This document shows, piece by piece, positions 42,607 to 48,877 of a stretch of DNA of 64,000 bases. How positions within the stretch are numbered: the first letter of the stretch is position 1; each line of letters begins with the position of its first letter. The position numbers and the translations under genes were made by a program. The notes beneath the pieces were generated by a model that did no database searches, was not told where the DNA came from, and saw nothing but the letters and a program-made list of their open reading frames with translations. The stretch comes from Edaphosphingomonas laterariae (GTDB taxonomy: Bacteria; Pseudomonadota; Alphaproteobacteria; Sphingomonadales; Sphingomonadaceae), in the NCBI RefSeq assembly GCF_900188165.1, contig NZ_FZOS01000008.1, forward strand, positions 96,879 to 160,878, given 5' to 3'.

Positions 42607-42988
42607 ACAGCTTCGCTATCGACCGGCCGATAGCACCCATGGTTTCGCCAACACCAACGCGCTCACTGGCATAAGACCGCTCGCGCACGTCGTCGTCTGA
42701 TAGTGCCACGTTCAGCACTACGCCCAGCGCGCCTGCATCACCCGCCGCAATGCTCAGTATTGTTGCCGTGCAGCCACGCCCTTCTTCATGGATTGCATCG
42801 CGTAGCCAGCTAGTGCGGGCGATGTAGCCGATCGTTTGACCGCCGCCCGTTTCAACCTTCAGCGCCAGATCATCGTACGGGTTGTCTGGCTCATGGCAGA
42901 TGTAAACGCGCTCACCTTGTCGGCACCGCTTAATCGCCGACTGATAATTGCGTTCGCCTACAATGCCAACCGGATACAATTTGCTCAT
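42599..42988 (-). CDS. HIRAN domain protein
   Basis: A 129-residue protein. VGIVGERNYQSAIKRCRQGE, then CHEPDNPYDDLALKVETGGG and QTIGYIARTSW match the HIRAN domain, an OB-like fold that binds damaged or stalled DNA ends. It is convergent with the repressor and overlaps it by 8 bp. The ATG at 42988 has a GGAGG site. A role in recognising DNA damage next to an SOS-sensitive repressor is attractive but inferred. Confidence 0.85.
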   Translation of the reverse strand: MSKLYPVGIVGERNYQSAIKRCRQGERVYICHEPDNPYDDLALKVETGGGQTIGYIARTSWLRDAIHEEGRGCTATILSIAAGDAGALGVVLNVALSDDDVRERSYASERVGVGETMGAIGRSIAKLFK

Positions 42989-43039
42989 CACCCCTCCGAT
43001 GCCCCTGTTTGTCGAGGCGATCGACGTGCGGCAAGTGAG

Positions 43040-43094
43040 GTGTGATTAAGCACACCTTTTCTAATTGACGAAGTGTGATGTATCACACTACATG
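43040..43094 (+). promoter_or_regulatory. Operators and promoter of the rightward operon
   Basis: Two more operators of the repressor type: gtgtgattaagcacac (43040-43055, one mismatch) and the perfect gtgtga-tgta-tcacac (43073-43088). A -35 TTGACG at 43065-43070 sits between them, and a weak -10 (TACATG, 43089-43094) follows, so the repressor would shut this promoter too. Confidence 0.72.
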
Positions 43095-43122
43095 ACCCCC
43101 GTTCACTAACGGGGAGGCACCC

Positions 43123-43431
43123 ATGACCGACGCCACCGCGCAGCCAGTCAGCAGCAACTTCATTCCGTTCGTCGCGGACGTTCACAGCAAGGCCTTCGTC
43201 GGCCGCGTCCAGCAGAACATCGCCGGCATCAGCCTGCACTTCCTTGACGAGCGCCAGCGCATCATCGCGTCCAGCCTGTGCGCGATCGAGGATGTCGAAC
43301 GCTTCGCTTATGATCTGCTCGCCATCGCCACCGCCACCCGCGCGGCCGATCCCAAGATCGTCCCCATCGGCCAGATGCCCCGCAATCAGACCAGCCTGAT
43401 GCACGGCCTGCGCCGGAGCGACGCGGCATGA
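43123..43431 (+). CDS. Hypothetical phage protein, first gene of the rightward operon
   Basis: A 102-residue protein (VSSNFIPFVADVHSKAFVGR; AGISLHFLDERQRIIASSLC). The compact mix of strands and helices looks globular, but no family is recognised. A strong ggggagg site precedes the ATG. It starts right after the repressor-type operators and overlaps the next gene by 4 bp. Confidence 0.7.
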   Translation: MTDATAQPVSSNFIPFVADVHSKAFVGRVQQNIAGISLHFLDERQRIIASSLCAIEDVERFAYDLLAIATATRAADPKIVPIGQMPRNQTSLMHGLRRSDAA

Positions 43432-43751
43432 TCACCGTCATTCACGGGCCGGCGGCTTCCGGCAAATCCCGCAATCGGCTCGCCATCGCCAGCCATTACG
43501 GTTGCACGCACATCCGCGAGGATTTTTGCATCCATCGCGGGCGCGCGGCCAAGGGGCTGGAGCTGAACCTCATCCCCGTAACGCCGGAGGCCGAGGGAAG
43601 GGCCAAATATCAGCTCCCCGTGCACCCCGAACCGCACCGTCACATCCTCGTGCTGACGTACGAAGCCCCCGATGTCATTCGCAAGGCGCTGCCCCATGCC
43701 AGGCTCATCTCGATCCATGACGCCTTGAGCGCGATCGGCGGTGGCGAATGA
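43428..43751 (+). CDS. P-loop protein, AAA/ATP-binding
   Basis: A 107-residue protein with Walker A GPAASGKS at residues 7-14. The rest (LNLIPVTPEAEGRAKYQLPV) ends with a short helical tail. It is too short for a full kinase or helicase. It may be a small nucleotide kinase-like protein. Coupled to both neighbours by 4-bp overlaps. Confidence 0.7.
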   Translation: MITVIHGPAASGKSRNRLAIASHYGCTHIREDFCIHRGRAAKGLELNLIPVTPEAEGRAKYQLPVHPEPHRHILVLTYEAPDVIRKALPHARLISIHDALSAIGGGE

Positions 43752-44041
43752 CCGCGCAACACACGCCCGGCCCGTGGCACGCCGAGGGGCCAGACCCGAT
43801 GTTCGGCGATTACAACATTCACCAGCCCGACGTGCGCGCCGCTGTTGCCGCCGTCGTCAGCAATCTGCGCCCCGCCGACGAGGTTGCAGCCAACGCTCAT
43901 CTGGTCGCTGCCGCGCCCGATCTTCTGGCGCAGTTGAAGTTCGCCACCAAGCTGCTTGGCGCATTCCCGGCTGTTGGCTCCACCGCGCAGGTCGACGCAA
44001 TGCGCCGCGCCATTGCCAGTGCGGAGGGGCGGCAAGCATGA
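43748..44041 (+). CDS. Small phage protein with HTPGPW opening
   Basis: A 97-residue protein. QHTPGPWHAEGPDPMFGDYN is a widespread phage opening, and EVAANAHLVAAAPDLLAQLK is the typical helical follow-up seen in those proteins. Function is unknown. 4-bp overlaps on both sides. Confidence 0.78.
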   Translation: MTAQHTPGPWHAEGPDPMFGDYNIHQPDVRAAVAAVVSNLRPADEVAANAHLVAAAPDLLAQLKFATKLLGAFPAVGSTAQVDAMRRAIASAEGRQA

Positions 44042-44199
44042 TCCGCCACCTCATCCCCCGCATCGACGTCGGCCCATGGGGCGGCGCCACCCTCACCGAT
44101 CCCGCATCCCGCACTGAGGAAGCCGTGGGGCTCTGCCTGTGCATCCAGTGGTTCGGCATCCTGATCGAAATCGGCCTCGGCCGGGTGAGCGGCCGATGA
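44038..44199 (+). CDS. Very small phage protein with a C-terminal hydrophobic segment
   Basis: A 53-residue protein, MIRHLIPRIDVGPWGGATLT at the start and a hydrophobic CLCIQWFGILIEIGLG end. The start overlaps the previous stop (ATGA) and the stop overlaps the next start, so the open frame is held tightly in the operon. Possibly membrane-associated. Function unknown. Confidence 0.6.
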   Translation: MIRHLIPRIDVGPWGGATLTDPASRTEEAVGLCLCIQWFGILIEIGLGRVSGR

Positions 44200-44729
44200 T
44201 CGCGCCGCGCTGGGCCTATGAAACGCCGGCCCTCCTGATGGTGGCGCGCGATCTCCATGCCCAGCGCGCGACGCACTATCCCAAGGCCGTGGCCGATGGC
44301 CGCCTGTCCCAGGCGGACGCGGCCACCGGCATCCGCATCGCCGCGGCGATCGAGGCGGACTGGCACCACGTCGCCAGCCGCACGCCCCGCGCCGCCCAAC
44401 CGGTCGCCACCAAGGCGGAAAAGATCGCGACGCTGGAAAACGCCGTCGCGCGCACCCGCCTGATCGCCGGCCGCGCCCGCGAAAAGCTGCCCAAGGTGGC
44501 CAGCCGCTACATCGGCGATCCGACGGAGCTGCACCATTTGAACGACGCCGGCTTCTTCAAGGCGCACCGCCCACTGGTCAGCGCCTACGCCCATGCCGCC
44601 GAATATTCCCTGCTGGTCGAAACCCTCCTGTGGTGGGAACGCAAGCCGTTCTGCCACCTGTTCATCGCCAGCCTCAACCTCGCCGCCGGCCGTGGCCGGA
44701 ATCCGCTGCCACATCGCGCCGCCGCGTGA
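44196..44729 (+). CDS. Hypothetical phage protein, helical
   Basis: A 177-residue protein with an Ala/Arg-rich helical character (AEKIATLENAVARTRLIAGR; PTELHHLNDAGFFKAHRPLV; LLVETLLWWERKPFCHLFIA). The ATG at 44196 overlaps the preceding stop. No family recognised; it may be a DNA-associated protein of the early right operon. Confidence 0.68.
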   Translation: MIAPRWAYETPALLMVARDLHAQRATHYPKAVADGRLSQADAATGIRIAAAIEADWHHVASRTPRAAQPVATKAEKIATLENAVARTRLIAGRAREKLPKVASRYIGDPTELHHLNDAGFFKAHRPLVSAYAHAAEYSLLVETLLWWERKPFCHLFIASLNLAAGRGRNPLPHRAAA

Positions 44730-44799
44730 ACCAGTTTCGCGCCGGCGGCACCCCGGCGCGCCCGATCCGGGAAAACAGGTGCCCTCCAAGGGGAGCTTG

Positions 44800-45099
44800 A
44801 TGAACGACACCAACACCACCGCCGCCGGCAAGCCCGTCATCGTCCGCACCTACAGCGCGGGCGTGCACTTCGGCTATCTGCTGGAACGCGACGGCAAGGA
44901 AGTCCGCCTGGCCAGCAGCCGCCGCCTCTGGCGCTGGTATGGCGCCTGGACGCTTTCCGAAATCGCGACGAGCGGTCTGGACACCTCCAAGTCCAAGGTC
45001 GCCGCCCCGGTCGAAATCACGCTGACCGAAGCGATCGAGATCATCGATTGCACGCCCGAAGCCGTCCAGAGCATCGAGGCCGCGCAATGGGCGGCCTGA
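44800..45099 (+). CDS. DUF6948-like phage protein
   Basis: A 99-residue protein. PVIVRTYSAGVHFGYLLERD, then GKEVRLASSRRLWRWYGAWT and VEITLTEAIEIIDCTPEA match a small conserved family (DUF6948) seen in phages of Proteobacteria. The ATG follows ggggagc. It overlaps the Gly-Tyr-Ser repeat gene by 13 bp, a pairing that I believe recurs in other phages. Confidence 0.78.
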   Translation: MNDTNTTAAGKPVIVRTYSAGVHFGYLLERDGKEVRLASSRRLWRWYGAWTLSEIATSGLDTSKSKVAAPVEITLTEAIEIIDCTPEAVQSIEAAQWAA

Positions 45100-45344
45100 A
45101 GTCCGGCTACGGCTACGGCTCCGGCTCCGGCGACGGCTACGGCTCCGGCTCCGGCGACGGCTACGGCTCCGGCTCCGGCTACGGCTCCGGCTACGGCTAC
45201 GGCTCCGGCGACGGCTACGGCTCCGGCTACGGCTCCGGCTACGGCTACGGCTCCGGCTCCGGCTACGGCTCCGGCTACGGCTACGGCTCCGGCTCCGGCT
45301 ACGGCTCCGGCTACGGCTACGGCTCCGGCTACGGCTCCGGCTAA
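45087..45344 (+). CDS. Low-complexity Gly-Tyr-Ser-Asp repeat protein
   Basis: An 85-residue protein, MGGLKSGYGYGSGSGDGYGS and on, built almost only of GY, GS and GD dipeptides. It is encoded by a tandem array of hexanucleotide units (ggctac, ggctcc, ggcgac) between about 45105 and 45342. The ATG lies inside the end of the DUF6948-like gene, so translation may be coupled. The Tyr-rich, uncharged pattern resembles phase-separating or adhesive low-complexity sequences. Function unknown; it could also be a repeat tract with little coding pressure. Confidence 0.55.
   Translation: MGGLKSGYGYGSGSGDGYGSGSGDGYGSGSGYGSGYGYGSGDGYGSGYGSGYGYGSGSGYGSGYGYGSGSGYGSGYGYGSGYGSG
45105..45342 (+). repeat. Hexanucleotide tandem repeat tract
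   Basis: About 40 units of ggc-tac, ggc-tcc and occasional ggc-gac in a row, preserving a reading frame of Gly-Tyr, Gly-Ser and Gly-Asp. The tract should be unstable in copy number by replication slippage, in steps that keep the frame. Confidence 0.9.
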
Positions 45345-45447
45345 TTCAAACATCGATCGCCCCGCTCACGGCGAGGCGATCTGGTCGCCGCCTGATGGCG
45401 GCTCCGGGCCGGCGGGGAACCGCCGGCCACAACTTCCGGGAAGATCC

Positions 45448-45813
45448 ATGCCCCACCCCGCACCCCGCCGGCTTCAACGCCCGCGCCATGCCCGCCGCTC
45501 ACCGCGAGGCGCGATCTATGTCGGCACGCGCAGTCCGTGGGCCAGCCCCTTTTCGTCCCGCACCTTTGGCCACGTCGCCGCTGTCCAACTCCATCGGTCA
45601 TGGCTGACAGGCAGCATCGGCCATCACGAACTGAAGCTGTGCGGCTTCAACGAACGCGAGGTTGCCGCCCTGTTCCGTCTGCGCGAACGCCAGCTGCGCG
45701 CAATCGCCAGCCTGCGCGGCCGTGATCTCATCTGCTGGTGCCCGGGCGCATCGCGCTGGTGCCACGCCGACACGCTGATCGCGCTCGCGAACGCGGAAAG
45801 GATCGCCGCATGA
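45448..45813 (+). CDS. DUF4326 family protein
   Basis: A 121-residue protein. The elements GAIYVGTRSPWASPFSSRTF and LICWCPGASRWCHADTLIAL are the DUF4326 hallmarks: an N-terminal VGR/TxSPWxxPF and a C-terminal CWC...CHAD motif. DUF4326 is common in phages and is of unknown function; the Cys/His residues suggest metal binding. Overlaps the methyltransferase gene by 4 bp. Confidence 0.85.
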   Translation: MPHPAPRRLQRPRHARRSPRGAIYVGTRSPWASPFSSRTFGHVAAVQLHRSWLTGSIGHHELKLCGFNEREVAALFRLRERQLRAIASLRGRDLICWCPGASRWCHADTLIALANAERIAA

Positions 45814-47429
45814 AGACACCCCAGCTGATCGAGGCTGCCGCCTCCACGCCCGCCCGCGATTATTCGCTCGGCCTGATCGTCGACAACTTCGCTGGCGGCG
45901 GCGGCGCTTCCACCGGGCTGGAGGCCGCCTTGCTGCGCGACGTGGACGTGGCGATCAACCACGATCCGGAGGCCGTGGCCATGCACGCGGCCAACCACCC
46001 GCGCACCCGCCATCATTGCCAGTCGGTCTGGGCGGTCGATCCGCTGGAAGCGGTCACGATAGCCGATCGACCCCAGCCGGTTTGGCTCGCCTGGTTCTCG
46101 CCGGACTGCAAGCATTTCAGCAAGGCGAAGGGCGGCAAGCCGGTCAGCAAGAATATCCGCGATCTCGCATGGATCGTGCATCACTGGATCGATCGCCTTG
46201 GCCCCGCGCTGCGCCCCGCGATCATCATGCTGGAAAATGTCGAGGAATTCCGCACATGGGGCCCGCTCACCGATGACGGGCGCCCGTGCCCCGCTGGTAA
46301 GGGCAAGACGTTCGATGAATGGGTGCGCCGCTTCCGCAAGGCCGGCTACCGCGTCGAATGGCGCGAGCTACGCGCGTGCGATCATGGCGCGCCGACGACG
46401 CGCAAGCGCCTGTTCCTGATCGCCCGGTGCGATGGCCAACCGATCGTCTGGCCGAAGCGCACCCACGCCCCGGCCGACCATCCCGACGTCCTCGCTGGCC
46501 GCCTGCGGCCATGGCGCACTGCCGCCGATATCATCGACTGGTCGATCCCGTGCCCGTCGATCTTCACCCGCATCCGCCCGCTGAAAGACGCCACCTGCCG
46601 CCGCATCGCCGCCGGCATCATGCGCTATGTGATCGATGCGCCGCACCCGTTCATCGTGCCGGTCTGCAACAGCACATGGGCTGCCGGCCGGGCATGGTCG
46701 GGTAGCGAGCCGCTGCGGACGATCACCACCGCCAAGGGTGGCGAATATGCGGTGGTGTCGTCCACGCTGGTCCAGACCGGCTATGGTGAGCGCGAAGGGC
46801 AGGCGCCCCGCGTGCCCGGCCTGCATAAGCCGCTCGGCGCGGTTGTGGCCGGCGGCGGTAAACATGCTCTCGTTTGCGCCTTCATGGCCCAGCACAACAC
46901 GATGCCCAAAGGCGGTATCCATGCCGGCCATGCTGCCGACATGCCGGTCAGTACCATCACCGGCCGGGGCACACAGCAGAACATCGTCACCAGCCAGCTG
47001 GTGAAGCTCCGCAACAACTGTGTCGGACAGGGTCACCGCGAGCCCATCGGCACGCTCACCACCGGCGGCCACTATGCCGAGGTCCGCGCTTTCCTGGTCA
47101 AATATTACGGCGCGGCCGAACATGGGCAGGCAGCCAACCGCCCGCTCGATGCCGTCACCGCCAAGGCCCGGTTCGGCCTGGTCACCGTCACGATCGCGGG
47201 CGAGGAATATGCCATCGTCGATATCGGCATGCGGATGCTCACCCCGCGCGAACTGTTCCTCGCGCAGGGCTTTCCGGCCGATTACGTGATCGACCTGATC
47301 CACAACGGCAAGCCGCTCACCAAGACGGCGCAGATCCGCATGTGCGGCAACAGCGTCAGCCCCGTCATGGCCGAGGCACTGGCAGCGGCGAACTGCAACG
47401 CACCTGCGCGGGAGGCGATCGCAGCATAA
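45810..47429 (+). CDS. DNA (cytosine-5) methyltransferase, prophage-encoded
   Basis: A 539-residue C5 methyltransferase. Motif I is FAGGGGAST near 27-35, motif IV SPDCKHFS with catalytic Cys100, motif VI ENV at 142-144. Motif IX/X lie at the C-terminus (LTPRELFLAQGFP; MCGNSVSPVMAEALAAAN). A large insertion of about 150 residues, with repeated LRTITTAKGGE-like, VSTITGRGTQ and IGTLTTGGHY blocks, precedes motif IX and should hold the target-recognition domain. No restriction enzyme accompanies it, so it probably guards phage DNA against host restriction or regulates it. Confidence 0.92.
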   Translation: MKTPQLIEAAASTPARDYSLGLIVDNFAGGGGASTGLEAALLRDVDVAINHDPEAVAMHAANHPRTRHHCQSVWAVDPLEAVTIADRPQPVWLAWFSPDCKHFSKAKGGKPVSKNIRDLAWIVHHWIDRLGPALRPAIIMLENVEEFRTWGPLTDDGRPCPAGKGKTFDEWVRRFRKAGYRVEWRELRACDHGAPTTRKRLFLIARCDGQPIVWPKRTHAPADHPDVLAGRLRPWRTAADIIDWSIPCPSIFTRIRPLKDATCRRIAAGIMRYVIDAPHPFIVPVCNSTWAAGRAWSGSEPLRTITTAKGGEYAVVSSTLVQTGYGEREGQAPRVPGLHKPLGAVVAGGGKHALVCAFMAQHNTMPKGGIHAGHAADMPVSTITGRGTQQNIVTSQLVKLRNNCVGQGHREPIGTLTTGGHYAEVRAFLVKYYGAAEHGQAANRPLDAVTAKARFGLVTVTIAGEEYAIVDIGMRMLTPRELFLAQGFPADYVIDLIHNGKPLTKTAQIRMCGNSVSPVMAEALAAANCNAPAREAIAA

Positions 47430-47605
47430 TGGGCAAGGCCGCATCGCGATTCCGCCAGACCGATCTTACCAAGGCGATCCGCGCCGTGGACTCGGCCGGG
47501 TTCAAGATCGATCGTATCGAGATTGACCCGATCAGTGGAAAGATCATCATCCTGCCGCTGAACGGGGCGGCGCGCGCCGTCGACGATTCGTGGAGCGACT
47601 TCTAG
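47429..47605 (+). CDS. Small protein between methyltransferase and integrase
   Basis: A 58-residue protein, MGKAASRFRQTDLTKAIRAV, ending with a beta-rich stretch (RIEIDPISGKIIILPLNGA). The ATG overlaps the methyltransferase stop (TAATG) and its own stop overlaps the integrase GTG (TAGTG). This motif set is common directly before integrases in alphaproteobacterial prophages; it could be a recombination-directionality or regulatory factor, but that is not shown by the sequence. Confidence 0.68.
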   Translation: MGKAASRFRQTDLTKAIRAVDSAGFKIDRIEIDPISGKIIILPLNGAARAVDDSWSDF

Positions 47606-48702
47606 TGGCGAAACGCCGTTTCCTGCCCAAGCACGTTACCGCCTTCAGCGATCGGCACGGCAAGGAACGGCTGCGCTTTCGGCGCAAGGGCTTTCCCGAT
47701 CATTACTTCAAGGCGCCGTTCGGCACCGATGAATTCGGCCGCGAATATCGTGCCTGCATGGAAGCGCTGCCGCCGGCCGCCGAACCGATCGGCGAGGCGC
47801 GTCACGCACCCGGCACCTTCCATGATCTGATCGCGCGCTATTACGCCTCGGCCCGGTGGAACGCCGCCAAGCGGTCGGAACAGACGCGCACGCACGATCG
47901 CCGCATATTGGAGGCTTTCCGCGCCGAACACGGCCACCGCACCGTCGCCGGCCTCAGCTTCGCGCATGCCGAAAAGATGCTGGCCAAGAAGGCCGACACG
48001 CCGACTGCCGCCAACAAGCTGCGCAAACAGCTGAAGCGGCTGGTCGATTATGGCGTGCTGCTCAAGATGCGGAGCGACAACCCGTTCGACCTGACCGAAC
48101 CGATGGCGGCGGAAACAGGCGGCCACCACACATGGAGCGAGGACGATATCGCCCGCTTCGTCGTTCGCCACCCGCTCGGCAGCAAGGCCTATCTGGCAAT
48201 GATGCTCATGCTCTGGACGGGCGCCCGCCGCTGCGACGTCGTTCGCCTCGGCCGCCAGAACGTCAAGGCCGGCCGCCTCACGTTCACGCCGCTGAAAACG
48301 AAGAAGACGACGCAGACGACGCTGCACATGCCGATTGCGCCCCAGCTCGCCGCCGCGATCGCCGCTGCACCTGGCACGGGTGGCATGACGTTCCTTGCCA
48401 CGGCCTATGGCGTACCGTTCACCGCCAACGGTTTCGGCAACTGGTTCCGCGATCGCTGCGACGAAGCCGGCCTGCCGAACTGTTCGGCCCACGGCCTGCG
48501 CAAGGCCATCTCCCGCCGCCTCGCGGAAATCAATCAGGGCAATCAGTCGATCAAGTCGGTCACCGGCCACAGCAGTGATTCCGAAGTTGCCCGCTACACC
48601 CGCGAAGCCTCGCGCGCGCTCATGGCAGAACAGGCCATGGGGGCATTGTCCGATTGGGAAATGTCTAACCTGCCCCCGAAGGTTAGACAAAAATCCGAAT
48701 AA
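47605..48702 (+). CDS. int: Tyrosine integrase
   Basis: A 365-residue site-specific recombinase. The catalytic set is visible: Arg208 in WTGARRCD, His296-x-x-Arg299 in HGLRK, His322 in GHSS, and nucleophile Tyr331 in ARYTREA. The N-terminal part has an arm-binding region and a core-binding helical domain at about 70-160. The GTG at 47605 follows GGAG 9 nt upstream and overlaps the preceding stop. It integrates the phage into the tRNA-Ile2 3' end, 30 bp downstream of its stop codon. Confidence 0.95.
   Translation: MAKRRFLPKHVTAFSDRHGKERLRFRRKGFPDHYFKAPFGTDEFGREYRACMEALPPAAEPIGEARHAPGTFHDLIARYYASARWNAAKRSEQTRTHDRRILEAFRAEHGHRTVAGLSFAHAEKMLAKKADTPTAANKLRKQLKRLVDYGVLLKMRSDNPFDLTEPMAAETGGHHTWSEDDIARFVVRHPLGSKAYLAMMLMLWTGARRCDVVRLGRQNVKAGRLTFTPLKTKKTTQTTLHMPIAPQLAAAIAAAPGTGGMTFLATAYGVPFTANGFGNWFRDRCDEAGLPNCSAHGLRKAISRRLAEINQGNQSIKSVTGHSSDSEVARYTREASRALMAEQAMGALSDWEMSNLPPKVRQKSE
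48662..48689. promoter_or_regulatory. Inverted pair of TGTCTAACC arm-type sites beside attR
   Basis: tgtctaacc (48662-48670) and its complement ggttagaca (48681-48689) flank a 10-nt loop and span the last codons of the integrase. The same 9-mer lies twice near attL. It may serve as integrase arm sites; the stem followed by aaaa might also act as a weak terminator of int. Confidence 0.6.
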
Positions 48703-48731
48703 ATCTGTTTAATTTCAACACTTTATGAAAT

Positions 48732-48753
48732 GCGCTGGTGGGCCCGGCAGGAC
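48732..48753. repeat. attR, 22-bp direct repeat inside the tRNA
   Basis: Exact copy of 8003-8024. The first 4 bases lie just outside the tRNA 3' end and the other 18 are the 3' end of the intact tRNA-Ile2 gene. Confidence 0.95.
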
Positions 48754-48811
48754 TCGAACCCGCAACCTAGCCGTTATGAGCGGCCAGCTCTAACCATTGA
48801 GCTACAGGCCC
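48736..48811 (-). tRNA. tRNA-Ile2 (anticodon CAU, lysidine type)
   Basis: A 76-nt cloverleaf with encoded CCA. The acceptor stem is GGGCCTG paired with CGGGCCC, discriminator A. The T arm is GCGGG-TTCGAGT-CCTGC. The anticodon loop is CTCATAA, anticodon CAU. The sequence is closest to E. coli ileX/ileY rather than to elongator or initiator tRNA-Met, so TilS would modify C34 to lysidine to read AUA. The prophage occupies its 3' side and leaves it intact. Confidence 0.92.
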
Positions 48812-48877
48812 CGACCAGCGCAGTGGCCGGCGATAGCGGAGCGGGGCGGCGGCTGGCAAGCGCCGAGCGTGCGGCGA

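Larger units (their letters stand above)
8003..48753. mobile_element. Complete siphovirus-type prophage integrated in tRNA-Ile2
   Basis: The element runs from attL to attR, 40,751 bp including both repeats. It carries, in recognisable phage order, integrase, lysogeny switch, replication genes, TerS/TerL, portal, protease, HK97-type capsid, connectors, tail tube, tape measure, tail tip, lysis genes and a tail fibre. No module is visibly broken, so it may be inducible. The head and tail gene order is shared with lambdoid/HK97-like siphoviruses and gene-transfer-agent-like clusters of Alphaproteobacteria. Late genes run leftward; the integrase operon runs rightward. Confidence 0.95.

Noticed and set aside
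43528..43751. The P-loop protein as a full nucleotide kinase
   Set aside because: Only Walker A is clear, and the length of 107 residues leaves out a lid and nucleotide-binding parts; kept as P-loop protein only.
45105..45342. Possible CRISPR array
   Set aside because: The repeats are contiguous hexamers without spacers, and no cas genes are near.
44874..45353. Minus-strand frame of Ala-Gly-Val repeats across the hexamer tract
   Set aside because: It is the complement of the Gly-Tyr-Ser tract. The plus frame is in the operon direction and is coupled to an upstream gene.
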